IMG/VR virus record: IMGVR_UViG_3300036791_000523
Span: 1-40,404 of that record
DNA length: 40,404 nt
Strand: one strand, 5' to 3'
Source: a virus
The notes beneath the pieces are model-generated. The model did no database searches and was not told the origin of the DNA. It saw nothing but the letters and a program-made list of their open reading frames with translations. How positions within the stretch are numbered: the first letter of the stretch is position 1; every line of letters starts with the position of its first letter. The position numbers were made by a program, and so were the translations under genes. Below are positions 14,935-23,022 of this stretch, piece by piece.

Positions 14935-15770
14935 TCATTGTCCTCCGTGTCGTCGGCCGCTTTCTGCCTATTTGGGGAGATATACAAGCGGTCGCTTTTC
15001 CCGGCCGTTTGCGGCTGCCGTGGAGTGACGGCCAAGCGGTCGCCTTTCGCGCTGCGGTTCACGCCACTGTCATCGGCAAGTGCCGCGCTGGGGGCAGACT
15101 GCGCTGCCGCCTGCGGGGTTGCTTCAAGCGGGTTCCGGCCTCGCACCATCCCGGCAAGAGCGCCTTCTCGGCCGCCCTGCGTCCTTGCTGCGTATTGTGC
15201 GGCGTTTGAAAATGGTGCGGCCACGCCGTGCATTGTGTTCAAGATAAATCTCGGGATGCCGGCGGCATGTCCTGCGGCGGTCGCTAATGCAGGCCCCGCT
15301 CTCGCGGCCTGACCGGCAAGCGCTGGCAGTCCCACACCACCTAGCCCGCCTAAGAGCGCTTGCGCCCTTTTAGTCCGCCAGTAATCGCCGCTTCCGCTCA
15401 CGGGCTGAAGCGCTCCGGCTATCGTGCCAGCCAAAGCCCGTGAAGCCGCTGAAGCAACTCCGGCAGCGGGCCACAAGAGCGATGGGGCGACGTTGCCCAA
15501 CACTTCGCCCCCCATACCCAGCATGGTGCTCTGGGCTTGCTTGCGATAGTTGCGCGCCCAGTCGCGCGTCGCTTGCGGGGCCAAGTGCCAGTTGCCAGAT
15601 TTCTCTGCGAGTTGAACGATGCCTTCGACCGGGTCAATGGTGCCCTGTATGACGCCTTGCAGCAGGTCGAGTTCGTTGCCGACCTTCCATCCACCCTCAA
15701 CACGGCCCGGGTCGCCAGCTTGCGGATCGTCCAGTTGCTTGAGCAGTTCGGGGTCGGTGACTTCACTCAT
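14931..15770 (-). CDS. Probable internal virion protein with Ala/Gly-rich hydrophobic segments
   Basis: 279 residues from ATG 15770, which overlaps the stop of the upstream gene by 8 bases. Residues 70-190 contain several Ala/Gly-rich apolar stretches (VAPSLLWPAAGVASAASRAL, LLGGLGGVGLPALAGQAARA) that could enter membranes. The C-terminal 80 residues are polar and low-complexity. In podoviruses such proteins are ejected with DNA and help form a channel. It lies directly after two large virion proteins. The role is inferred from composition and order. Confidence 0.6.
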   Translation of the reverse strand: MSEVTDPELLKQLDDPQAGDPGRVEGGWKVGNELDLLQGVIQGTIDPVEGIVQLAEKSGNWHLAPQATRDWARNYRKQAQSTMLGMGGEVLGNVAPSLLWPAAGVASAASRALAGTIAGALQPVSGSGDYWRTKRAQALLGGLGGVGLPALAGQAARAGPALATAAGHAAGIPRFILNTMHGVAAPFSNAAQYAARTQGGREGALAGMVRGRNPLEATPQAAAQSAPSAALADDSGVNRSAKGDRLAVTPRQPQTAGKSDRLYISPNRQKAADDTEDNE

Positions 15771-17706
15771 CGTACCATTTCCCGTTTCGCCTGTAGTAGG
15801 TTTTGTCTCCGATCTTCCGCGTCTCCTCGGCACTTAGCTCCCTCGCGATGTCCGCGTCGGAGATCGGTGCAGGCGGCTGCGTACCGGAGATTTGCGCAAT
15901 GCGGCCGTTCAGCGAGTTGATCTCGTCGCTGATCGGTCCAAGCTTGTTGTTGTAGTCTCGCTTGATCACGGCGATGGTCGCTTCAAGCTGCGGCACGCTG
16001 ATGCCGCCAGCGAAGAACTCGCGCATCTCCTTCTGCACCGACACCGGATAGACCGCGCCTGTGCCCGACGAGCCTGTCGACAATATGCGACCCACGTCAG
16101 TGCGGACGTTCCTCAGTTGGGCATCGAACGCGGCAACGTCGGGATCGCCCGTCACCGTCCGCCTGCCCCGACGAACGATGTCGTCAACGATTGGAATCTG
16201 GGTTTCGAGGCCCCGCTCTCTCAGCCGCCGCGCCAGCCGCACGAGATAGTCCATGTCGCGTACGTTCTTAACGACCGTGTCGCGGATGTTCGACCGCATC
16301 TTCTCCTGCTGGCCCAAGGCTTGCCGCAGCGGCGCGATCTCTGCGCGCCGCGCATCCATCTCCCGTTGGTCCTTCTTCTTCTGAGCGGTTCGCGTGAAAT
16401 CTGGGTCAATCCTGCGTGCGATCTGCGTCGCGATCTGCATGGAAGGCTTGGCGCTTGCCGTCGGCGTTAACTCGGTCGTGCCGTCGAGCAAGCCCTGCAC
16501 CAGATCGCCCATCGCTGGGTTGGCGGCCCGCGCGCGCGCTAGAACCTCATCCCCCTTGAGGCCCTTGTCGTTGATCAGGCTGTGCATGTAGTCGTCGAGC
16601 CGTTCCCTCTGACCCTCAACCGCGCCCCTGATCGCATCGTCTTTCGGAAGCGCAGGCTTGCCGTCCATCTGCGCAGCTTGAGCCGCTTGGTTGACGCGCT
16701 GCGGCGCAAGCGGCACTTGGTAGCTCGGGGCAGTCGGTGCGGCGGTCGTTGTATCAGCCGTTGGGGGTGTGGCGTCAGGCGTCTCGGTTGTCGCGTCCGG
16801 GTGATCAGGCGTTGTCTCCGGCTTCGGTGCCGCCGGCGCTTCCGGCGCGGTTGGCGCAGTTTGCGGTTGGTCGGTAGCCGGGGGTGAGGCCGGTGTCGGC
16901 GTTCCGAACCATTGCTTGCGCTGCTGCTCCTGCTGTCGCGACTTCTCCTGCGCTTCCTTCAGCTTTAACTGCTCCGCCTGAATCCGCAGCAGCGCTGCCG
17001 TCTTGTTCAAGTCCTGACCGTGGGAGTCGTAGGACTTCATCAGATTGTCGAGGCCCGGCCAATCGTCCTCGGCCAGCATACGCAGAACCGTCGTGTCACC
17101 GTGCGACCGTGCGACTTCCTCGATGCGCCTGCGAAACTTCTCGGTGTCGCCGGCGGTCGTCTTGCCGTTTGCGTCGACCTTCGGACCCCAAGCCTCATAC
17201 GCGTTGCTGTATTGGGTCAGCATCTCGTCCTGTCTGTATTTCTGAATCTGCATCGTGTGCTGGGCCTGCTGCCAGTTCAGCTGCGCCTGCTCCCTGTAGC
17301 CCTTGTTAAACGCCTGCTGCGCCTGAGCGGTGTATTGCGCGGCTTGGATGGCGGGCATCCCGATGCTGGGTGGTCCCCAACGGCCCCAGAACATCGCGTT
17401 GTTGTGGATGTTCGGCAGGATGTCGCTCTCGGTCGGCACATGCATCCCGGTGGGTATACCCCCCTGATAGTTATCCATGCCCCGCAACACCCAATCGTCG
17501 GTGCCCCACTCGCTCGCCGGCCGATCACGCAACGCCGGGTTCTGCGCTGTCGGGACGTAGGGCACGACAGACTGCTTGCCGCTGAAGCCGTAGGGCCGGT
17601 CCTGATCATCCGACTCGCGCGGCGTCGCCTGCGCCTGCTGCTCCGGCTTCGGCGCGCCGAACTGACCCGGAGCCGGCGTCAACTGCCACTGGAAGGTGTC
17701 AGACAT
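15763..17706 (-). CDS. Large helical internal virion protein
   Basis: 647 residues, mostly predicted helix. Residues 110-290 are Gln/Ala-rich coiled-coil-like. A Pro/Thr/Ala-rich linker spans about 290-350 (many TTAAPT and PDAT units). A second helical half (about 390-620) is Arg/Glu-rich. The C terminus ends with a short conserved-looking YYRRNGKWYDE strand pair. The layout fits an ejectosome protein like T7 gp15/gp16-type cores, without detectable enzymatic motifs. GGAG lies 7 bases before the start, inside the upstream stop region. Confidence 0.6.
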   Translation of the reverse strand: MSDTFQWQLTPAPGQFGAPKPEQQAQATPRESDDQDRPYGFSGKQSVVPYVPTAQNPALRDRPASEWGTDDWVLRGMDNYQGGIPTGMHVPTESDILPNIHNNAMFWGRWGPPSIGMPAIQAAQYTAQAQQAFNKGYREQAQLNWQQAQHTMQIQKYRQDEMLTQYSNAYEAWGPKVDANGKTTAGDTEKFRRRIEEVARSHGDTTVLRMLAEDDWPGLDNLMKSYDSHGQDLNKTAALLRIQAEQLKLKEAQEKSRQQEQQRKQWFGTPTPASPPATDQPQTAPTAPEAPAAPKPETTPDHPDATTETPDATPPTADTTTAAPTAPSYQVPLAPQRVNQAAQAAQMDGKPALPKDDAIRGAVEGQRERLDDYMHSLINDKGLKGDEVLARARAANPAMGDLVQGLLDGTTELTPTASAKPSMQIATQIARRIDPDFTRTAQKKKDQREMDARRAEIAPLRQALGQQEKMRSNIRDTVVKNVRDMDYLVRLARRLRERGLETQIPIVDDIVRRGRRTVTGDPDVAAFDAQLRNVRTDVGRILSTGSSGTGAVYPVSVQKEMREFFAGGISVPQLEATIAVIKRDYNNKLGPISDEINSLNGRIAQISGTQPPAPISDADIARELSAEETRKIGDKTYYRRNGKWYDE

Positions 17707-17709
17707 CTT

Positions 17710-19476
17710 TCACTCCGCGTAGGCTCTCACGGCCCCTGAGCGTATCTCGTTCAACCGCTGTATCTGGTAGCGCCGCGCCGGCTTGAGGTACTGGGTCGTG
17801 AAGGCCGAAGCGGCTTCTTCCGGCGAGCGTGCGGTTTTCAATGTCGCCCAAAGCGCCGGATAGTTGGATTTCAAATTAGCGACGAGGAACTGGGTCTGTA
17901 ACTTCGGATCGCGCCAGTCGCGGCCGGCGAGCCACCGCACATACTGAGGCCACGTGTCCGCGCCCTCTTGGAACAGCCCATGAGCGTTGGCGGCTTCGGT
18001 CCCTCGCCACTTGGCGGCGTGCTGATCGTTGAGCACGCGCGATGACGGATTGAAGCCGCTTTCGCGGTCGGCGCTGTAGAGAATGCCCTGAATGGCACTT
18101 TTGGGCAGTTCCTTCAGTTCCGCAGAGATGACGGGAGCCACGGCGGCCCTGCCCGACGGCATGGTTCCGTCCGACTTCCGGCTCGGCGCTTCCGGGGTCG
18201 CCCCACTTCCTGCATCAGGGACCGTCGTAGACGGGCCAGCGCGGACCGCTGGTGCGTTATTTCGGCCGAGAGCTACATTCCTACCCTGCGCGTCCACAAG
18301 CCCCTGTCCGGGCACGAAACGGGTCCCGGGAGGCGCTGGCGGGAACATCATCGGGTTGGTTCCGCGCGGCGCGGCCTGACCCTGAGCGAGCCAGGGTGCA
18401 GCCGCTTGGCCTTGCGCGCCCGGCTGCTGCTGTCCGCCCAGCAATTGCTGGAAAATGTTCCCCATGCCCTGCTGCCCGCCACCCATGGCCGCCGCGATCT
18501 GCGGGTTCATCCGCATGAAATCTTGGATCAGGGAGCCGATGGCCTGCGGGTTCCCAGACATCAGGCGCATGATGTCGCTGACAATGTTTCCCATCCCCAT
18601 ATTCGGCATCTGAGGGGTGATAGGCGGCCCAGCGCGGCCCGCTGGTGCGTTTTGAGGCGTGGGGGCTACCCTAACACCCGACGTTGGCGCGGCAGCCGGT
18701 GGGGTCGCGGTGGTGTCCTCTCCCGTTCCCCCCACCGCCGCCGCGTTCGGCCCAGCATCCTGTGCCTGCTGGGCCGCCGGGAAGCCAGCGCTAGGTGTAA
18801 GCGGCCCTTGAAGGTTGTTCATGGCCCATGCCGGCGGAGAGCCACCTTGAGCCCCGACGCCGTAGTTGCTGCTCTCCCTCACCGATTGGGGATACCCGCT
18901 CGTAACTGGCGTTTGGTCACTGCCCGGCAGGCCATAGGTTCCCCGCGCGTTGGGTGGAATGCCGGGATAATACGTTCCCGGAGGAGAGCCGTAGACACCG
19001 GCACCCGCACCGGCCAGACCCTGCCTCCCAGTCGTGAAAACGCTGTCGTCCTGCGGCGCTGTCCACCCGGTCGGTCCCGCAACGGCCGGCGTGCCGCTCG
19101 GATTGAACGCCAGCTGCGCCTGCGTGGGCGTCTCCGGCGTCGCTTGCGGGTCTGGCTGCGTGTTTGTCTGAGGCGGGGCCTGCGCCTGCTGTCCCGGCTG
19201 CGGGGTCGTCCCGCTCAAATTGCCGCCTAGGTCGGTTCCCGCCCCGGTCGGCCCGATCCCGGCCGCATTGCCGGTGATGGCGTCCGTCGCAGCTATCGAG
19301 GGATCACCCATACCGAAGACGCTGCTAAGCAGGCCGCTGGGATCGCTCACCCCGCCGAGGCCGCTTAGATCACCCGCACCAGTCAGCGAACTGAGCCCGC
19401 CCGTCGCGACCTGCGGCGCAGTCCCGCCGAAGATGGAACTCAACCCGCTAGTCAAGCCGCCCAATATCTGACCCAT
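17710..19476 (-). CDS. Virion protein with C-terminal tail-lysozyme-like domain
   Basis: 588 residues. Residues 1-450 are low-complexity Gly/Pro/Gln/Ala with short helices (IVSDIMRLMSGNPQAIGSLI). Residues 456-588 form a muramidase-like domain with the motif SADRESGFNPSSR; E472 is the likely catalytic acid. It is followed by NAHGLFQEGADTWPQY and WRDPKLQTQFL, matching phage tail lysozymes (Phage_lysozyme2-like). It would make a local hole in peptidoglycan during DNA entry, unlike the cytoplasmic amidase at 8831-9955. Neighbouring genes are other internal virion proteins. Confidence 0.75.
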   Translation of the reverse strand: MGQILGGLTSGLSSIFGGTAPQVATGGLSSLTGAGDLSGLGGVSDPSGLLSSVFGMGDPSIAATDAITGNAAGIGPTGAGTDLGGNLSGTTPQPGQQAQAPPQTNTQPDPQATPETPTQAQLAFNPSGTPAVAGPTGWTAPQDDSVFTTGRQGLAGAGAGVYGSPPGTYYPGIPPNARGTYGLPGSDQTPVTSGYPQSVRESSNYGVGAQGGSPPAWAMNNLQGPLTPSAGFPAAQQAQDAGPNAAAVGGTGEDTTATPPAAAPTSGVRVAPTPQNAPAGRAGPPITPQMPNMGMGNIVSDIMRLMSGNPQAIGSLIQDFMRMNPQIAAAMGGGQQGMGNIFQQLLGGQQQPGAQGQAAAPWLAQGQAAPRGTNPMMFPPAPPGTRFVPGQGLVDAQGRNVALGRNNAPAVRAGPSTTVPDAGSGATPEAPSRKSDGTMPSGRAAVAPVISAELKELPKSAIQGILYSADRESGFNPSSRVLNDQHAAKWRGTEAANAHGLFQEGADTWPQYVRWLAGRDWRDPKLQTQFLVANLKSNYPALWATLKTARSPEEAASAFTTQYLKPARRYQIQRLNEIRSGAVRAYAE

Positions 19477-19484
19477 GACTGCAC

Positions 19485-19931
19485 CTACGAAGGCGAGCCG
19501 GTGTCGCCGCCGCTAGTATTGGCGGCATTGGCGGCATTAGCGCCCTGCTGCTGGTTGAAAGCCGAAGAAATCTGGCTCAACTGGTTACTCTGGAACGCCT
19601 GATTGGCAGGGCTGCCCGCCACCGCCGGATTGGTGGTGTTCTGGGTTTGCAACTGCCCCAGCGCCGCCTCGGCCATGCTGCCCAAGCCGAACTCGTCCAT
19701 GTGCTGCGCTGTCCCGGGGCTGCCGAACTGCAAGCTGCCGCCGGCCTTCGCAGCGGTCGCCGGATCGCCGCCGAACACGTTCGGATCGGGCACACCTAGG
19801 CCGAGTTGGCTATAGCGGTTCTTGATCATGTCGATGCCCTGACCCAAGGCTTGCTGGATCAGGCCGAAATCCAGCCCGGATATTCCACCGCTGCCGTCTG
19901 TGCTCTGCTTGCCGCCGCCGCCGCTGCCCAT
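19485..19931 (-). CDS. Low-complexity virion protein
   Basis: 148 residues, Gly/Ser/Asn/Gln-rich, with a helical middle (FGLIQQALGQGIDMIKNRYSQ) and a C-terminal Gln/Asn/Ala run. There are no cysteines and no catalytic motif. AGGAG lies upstream of ATG 19931. It is one of two similar small, Gly/Gln-rich genes (see 19941-20342) ahead of the tail-lysozyme gene. It is probably a structural or ejection accessory. Confidence 0.6.
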   Translation of the reverse strand: MGSGGGGKQSTDGSGGISGLDFGLIQQALGQGIDMIKNRYSQLGLGVPDPNVFGGDPATAAKAGGSLQFGSPGTAQHMDEFGLGSMAEAALGQLQTQNTTNPAVAGSPANQAFQSNQLSQISSAFNQQQGANAANAANTSGGDTGSPS

Positions 19932-19940
19932 GCGGGACTC

Positions 19941-20342
19941 CTATGAAGGCGTGCTGGTGTCCGTGCTGCCGCCAGTGTTGCCGCCGGTATTGCCGAAGCT
20001 GCCCTGTGTCGTGCCAAAGCCAGACGCCAGCGATTGCAGGCTGGACTGATTGGCTTGATTGGCTTGTTGTTGCGCTGCTGCTGCTGCATCCGAGATACCG
20101 GCCGCCTGCGACGATCCGCCCAGCACCGCCCCGGCGTTCGCGAAGCTCTTATTGGTCGATAGTCCCATGCCTTCGCTGGCGAACGCCGCATTGTTCTTCA
20201 GGATGTTCTGGCCTTGAGTGTAAGCGGCCAGCGCCGCTTGCTGCGGGCTCAATCCGCCGCTGCCTGAACTACCGCCGCCCGCCGCCTTGCTGGCGAGACC
20301 GACGGCTGGACCTATAAAGCTGCCAAAGCCACCCATTGTCAT
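19941..20342 (-). CDS. Low-complexity virion protein
   Basis: 133 residues. A Gly/Phe start (MTMGGFGSFIGPAVGLASKAAGG would be a glycine-zipper-like segment) is followed by Ala/Gln helices with repeated AQQQANQANQSS and a Gly/Thr/Ser tail. ATG 20342 overlaps the upstream stop (ATGA); a second ATG two codons in is possible. Composition and gene order resemble small internal proteins of podoviruses. Function is unknown. Confidence 0.6.
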   Translation of the reverse strand: MTMGGFGSFIGPAVGLASKAAGGGSSGSGGLSPQQAALAAYTQGQNILKNNAAFASEGMGLSTNKSFANAGAVLGGSSQAAGISDAAAAAQQQANQANQSSLQSLASGFGTTQGSFGNTGGNTGGSTDTSTPS

Positions 20343-20761
20343 AGCCTCAGTTGGAATCGCGGTGATATCTCGTTTGCTCCGATGCGGCGAGCCATCATGG
20401 TCAGATCGTCATTTTCGGATGTCAAGCGCCACGATGAACACTTCCTGATCTTAGCCCACTCGACCGATACCCGGAGCAGCCGCAGCGCCTCCCACATCGC
20501 GCCCTCGTCGGCGCACACGAGGATTATGTTGGTTTCGAACTCGGCCGGAATCCAAGGAACGCAGCACAGCATCGCGACCAGAAACGCATTCTTGGTTCGG
20601 ATCGGGAGGAAGATCATCGGAGACTTGAGCACGATGTTGCGGAACCACGTCTCGGTGCTCAGTAGATCGAACTTGTCGGTTGGATATCGCTTGGCAGCAA
20701 CCTCAAGCATCCAAGGAATGTCGGCCTCGGTAATGGGTTTTACCAGAACGGCCAGACCCAC
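20339..20761 (-). CDS. GNAT-like N-acetyltransferase
   Basis: 140 residues from GTG 20761; the start is uncertain because no SD is seen and the frame is open further upstream. The opening VKPITEADIPWMLEVAAKRYP, a central strand pair (NAFLVAMLCCVPW), and a terminal helix with DDLTMMARRIGANEIS match the GNAT fold pattern in many phage virion operons. The pyrophosphate-loop motif (Q/RxxGxG/A) is not clear, so activity is uncertain. It overlaps the upstream gene by 22 bases. Confidence 0.6.
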   Translation of the reverse strand: MGLAVLVKPITEADIPWMLEVAAKRYPTDKFDLLSTETWFRNIVLKSPMIFLPIRTKNAFLVAMLCCVPWIPAEFETNIILVCADEGAMWEALRLLRVSVEWAKIRKCSSWRLTSENDDLTMMARRIGANEISPRFQLRL

Positions 20762-21141
20762 TGTATCGCCGGCGGGGGCAGGGGCACGTTCGGTGAGATC
20801 GTGTTGCTCCCTACGTAATGCTCGATCCAATTGTCGAACTCCCAGAGTTTACGCTGCCTCGGGTCGTTCAGATCATATTCGCGCAGCAGGCCACCTATGC
20901 GCAAGCCTATCGTTGAAGCGCCGAACTGGGTCGGCAGGTGTTGCAAGGCGTCATTCTGCGCCTGCTGGTGGTTCAAGGCCCACGGACCGGCCGGGTTGGA
21001 GGGGTCCATCTGGTCGATAAAATACGGCACCACGGAGAAGCGGTCGAGAGGCGACATCACGCCCAAAGCGTTCCTGTGCGACATTGCGTGCTGAAAGGCG
21101 AACGTCGGATCGTCGAGGTTCAGCAGTTCGAGGCTTGACAC
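20740..21141 (-). CDS. Phage structural-operon protein, unknown function
   Basis: 133 residues from GTG 21141, one base after the upstream stop (TGAcGTG). Recognisable stretches are LLNLDDPTFAFQHAMSHRNA, VPYFIDQMDPS, and NHQQAQNDALQHLP. Several H/N/D-containing helical segments are present but no known motif. It is between a 100-residue gene and the GNAT gene, in the particle-assembly operon. Conserved-looking, role unknown. Confidence 0.55.
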   Translation of the reverse strand: MSSLELLNLDDPTFAFQHAMSHRNALGVMSPLDRFSVVPYFIDQMDPSNPAGPWALNHQQAQNDALQHLPTQFGASTIGLRIGGLLREYDLNDPRQRKLWEFDNWIEHYVGSNTISPNVPLPPPAIQWVWPFW

Positions 21142-21142
21142 G

Positions 21143-21445
21143 TCAATCGTCTGGCTTGTCGCGGCTGCGAACCGAACGCGAAAGAAGTGTCGAACCTTCC
21201 TGCGCCGGAGCGCGCGTGTTGGACGTGCCCATCGGATCAAACCCGCGCGGCGTGACGCGATCCATTCCGAAGTCGCTTGCGGTGCCGTCCGGCAGCAGGC
21301 CTTTTGGACCGACGCGCGGCTCGGTTCCCAGACGCAAAGGCCCGGCGAGTGGTCGACCTGATCTCAGAAAGCCATTCGGCGTGAGATAGTCCGCGACCGG
21401 CTGGCGTTTGACCGCCGGCCATTCACCCTGTTTCCGCTCTGCCAT
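21143..21445 (-). CDS. Basic phage protein, unknown function
   Basis: 100 residues, rich in Arg, Pro and Gly, with little predicted secondary structure (VADYLTPNGFLRSGRPLAGP, then VTPRGFDPMGTSNTR). GGAGG lies six bases before ATG 21445. It follows the nuclease gene with a 23-base overlap. Its Arg-rich, disordered character resembles the micro-genes at 22344-22983, so it might share a DNA-binding role, but this is speculation. Confidence 0.6.
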   Translation of the reverse strand: MAERKQGEWPAVKRQPVADYLTPNGFLRSGRPLAGPLRLGTEPRVGPKGLLPDGTASDFGMDRVTPRGFDPMGTSNTRAPAQEGSTLLSRSVRSRDKPDD

Positions 21446-21860
21446 CTAGCGCCTCCGGTGCCGCCGCCTGCGCGCGCGGCGCAGGTTTCTTCGCGCGGCG
21501 GCTTTCTGATGTCGAGTTGCCATTTGTGAAGCGCCTTCCTTGACTGATAAGTCTCTCGTACGTGCTCCATGGTAGAACAACAAGCGGCTGTTGCCGGTCG
21601 CGCCTGAGGAATAGGAGATCAAAGTCGGATAACCAACGCTCTAGCAGAGCGAAGCCGGTTCCTTCCTTCCGCGCCTTCACTTCGGCCACGGCTGGCGCAG
21701 CTTCATCGCCGAACAAATAGACATCCACGTCATGGCCGGAGCCTCGGAAGTGCGAGGCTCCTGACAGTGGGTAACGTTCAGACTTGATTCCGATTGCCTT
21801 GTGAGCCTCGACGATCTCGCGTTCGATACGGTCTCCCTTGCGGCGCTCGCTTGCGCTCAT
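21423..21860 (-). CDS. Holliday-junction-resolvase-like PD-(D/E)XK nuclease
   Basis: 145 residues. The fold signature is KGDRIEREIVEAH with E13, GHDVDVY with D44/D46, and AEVKAR with E60 and K62, as in archaeal-type Hjc resolvases and phage relatives. Resolvases cut branched DNA before or during packaging, which fits its location in the late operon. The C-terminal 35 residues are basic and low-complexity. The first 28 codons overlap the end of the HNH gene in another frame. The helix with E13 is needed, so the early start is right. Confidence 0.7.
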   Translation of the reverse strand: MSASERRKGDRIEREIVEAHKAIGIKSERYPLSGASHFRGSGHDVDVYLFGDEAAPAVAEVKARKEGTGFALLERWLSDFDLLFLRRDRQQPLVVLPWSTYERLISQGRRFTNGNSTSESRRAKKPAPRAQAAAPEALDGRAETG

Positions 21861-22344
21861 CTCTCAATGTCCTTTTTCGTGCATTGCTTCGCGCTGTATA
21901 TCCATTACGTCTATCATCTTCCTTCTTACAAGTCTTGCATTTGCGCCGTGTCCAGCGCCCCTCTTTAACCAGCTGCGTATTTTCTGGCGTAAGCTCGTGT
22001 CCGTTCTTGCAGTGAGTTCGCCTTGCATGACGTGCTTTGGCAATGCTAGGCGCGACACCGCGCACGACGTTTTCTCTCGGTGTGACAGCTTCTAAATGAT
22101 CTGGGTTTACGCAACAGTGTGTTCTGCAAAGGTGATCTATAACGAAGCCATTCGGCATTTCGCCTCTGGCTAGCTCATACGCAATGATTGCGGCCCTACG
22201 CGACGATCCTCTTTTAGTCCCGTCATATACGTGGACATATGCGTATCCATGCTTGTCTAATTTGCCGAGCCAAAGATGGCAGCCGCTATTCGGTTCGGGG
22301 ATCGAATAGCGGTCCATCCTTGCTTGAATCGGCTCACGATCCAT
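21778..22344 (-). CDS. HNH endonuclease
   Basis: 188 residues. The HNH core is plain: FVIDHLCRTHCCVNPDHLEAVTPREN, split as D70-H71, N80 and H83. A second zinc-binding part follows (HCKNGHELTPENT and CKTCKKE). Such free-standing HNH enzymes in phages are usually homing endonucleases; some help terminase. The start overlaps the stop of the arginine-rich gene (TAATG), with another ATG at codon 10 preceded by CAAGG. The C-terminal 28 residues overlap the nuclease gene, which suggests insertion into a formerly compact junction. Confidence 0.8.
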   Translation of the reverse strand: MDREPIQARMDRYSIPEPNSGCHLWLGKLDKHGYAYVHVYDGTKRGSSRRAAIIAYELARGEMPNGFVIDHLCRTHCCVNPDHLEAVTPRENVVRGVAPSIAKARHARRTHCKNGHELTPENTQLVKEGRWTRRKCKTCKKEDDRRNGYTARSNARKRTLRDERKRAPQGRPYRTRDRRGSQGNRNQV

Positions 22345-22526
22345 TAGCGCCGCGCCGTTCTCGCCGGCCCCGTCCGGCCTCCGGGGCGCGGTGAGCGTCC
22401 CCGGGCGCTACGACCGCGCCCTTCTCTGCGGCCGGCCCTGTTCCAATCGCCGGGCCAGCCATCGCCGGACCACGGCATCCGGCAAACCGGACCGCGCCCT
22501 CCGGGGTGGTGACGTTTCCGGGCCAT
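22344..22526 (-). CDS. Arginine-rich micro-gene 5
   Basis: 60 residues, beginning MARKRHHPGGRGP and ending ARTARR. About a quarter of residues are Arg, with many Gly and Pro and almost no acidic residues. GGAGG lies before the ATG, and the ATG overlaps the upstream stop as TAATG. It is the longest of a chain of five such genes and the last before the HNH gene. Disordered and strongly basic, it is a likely nucleic-acid-condensing peptide. No homologue is named. Confidence 0.65.
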   Translation of the reverse strand: MARKRHHPGGRGPVCRMPWSGDGWPGDWNRAGRREGRGRSARGRSPRPGGRTGPARTARR

Positions 22527-22672
22527 TACGGCCTCCGTCGACTACGACGGCCACGCCCGACGCCCTGCCGATGACCGCGAGCGCGCTTCACCCGACTTGT
22601 CGGGCGTAGCGTACCGAAGCGGCCGGCGGGATCGACGCGGCTTCTCGGACCTAAATGAATACCTCTGGCCAT
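22526..22672 (-). CDS. Arginine-rich micro-gene 4
   Basis: 48 residues, beginning MARGIHLGPRSRVD and ending GRGRRSRRRP. The N-terminal third is mixed, the rest has Arg at about every third position. Start TAATG overlap with gene 3; GGAGG spaced seven bases before it, encoded within the Arg codons at the end of gene 3. The stop overlaps gene 5. Coupling by both SD and overlap makes chance unlikely. Confidence 0.6.
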   Translation of the reverse strand: MARGIHLGPRSRVDPAGRFGTLRPTSRVKRARGHRQGVGRGRRSRRRP

Positions 22673-22848
22673 TACAGCCTCCTCATCCTCCGCATTGTTG
22701 ACCGAGATGTCAAGTGCGGGCCTTTACGGCTCGCATTAGGCCGGGGGATGAAGCGAGGCAATCGCCAACCCCCCGGCTTCAAGGGATTTGCGGCCCTCAT
22801 GAGATTTCGCGCATTGTTGTGGGCTGACCCAATACGCGGGGCGGGCAT
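22672..22848 (-). CDS. Arginine-rich micro-gene 3
   Basis: 58 residues, beginning MPAPRIGSAHNNARNLM, with a Pro/Gly-Trp segment (KPGGWRLPRFIPRP) and a C-terminal MRRMRRL. The start directly abuts the upstream stop (TAAATG) and has CGGAGG upstream. It is basic throughout but less Arg-dense than genes 1 and 2. It is too short for most gene finders. Confidence 0.55.
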   Translation of the reverse strand: MPAPRIGSAHNNARNLMRAANPLKPGGWRLPRFIPRPNASRKGPHLTSRSTMRRMRRL

Positions 22849-22920
22849 TTACCGCCTCCGACGACGCGCCCTGATCCTGCGGGCTCGACGGGTCTGTCTC
22901 AATCTGCCTCTACGGGCCAT
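22849..22920 (-). CDS. Arginine-rich micro-gene 2
   Basis: 23 residues, MARRGRLRQT at the start and RARRRRR at the end, with 13 Arg and no acidic residue. The SD is AGGAGG six bases before ATG 22920, and the SD overlaps the TAG of gene 1. Composition and size match protamines, adenovirus mu or microvirus J. Very short, so real expression must be tested. Confidence 0.55.
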   Translation of the reverse strand: MARRGRLRQTRRARRIRARRRRR

Positions 22921-22929
22921 GCGCGCCTC

Positions 22930-22983
22930 CTACTTACGGCGGCGGGAACGGCGGACTCTACGTGCTCTGCGTCTACGTGCCAT
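22930..22983 (-). CDS. Arginine-rich micro-gene 1
   Basis: 17 residues, MARRRRARRVRRSRRRK, from ATG 22983 (GGGAG eight bases upstream). An in-frame ATG at 22998 would add five residues but has no SD. It has 11 Arg and one Lys. It follows the tail-protein gene by 39 bases and opens the micro-gene chain. The peptide resembles protamine-type DNA condensers. It could instead be a leader peptide. Confidence 0.5.
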   Translation of the reverse strand: MARRRRARRVRRSRRRK

Positions 22984-23022
22984 CTGCTCTTCTCCCATTG
23001 CTGAGGTGATATGTGGCTTACA

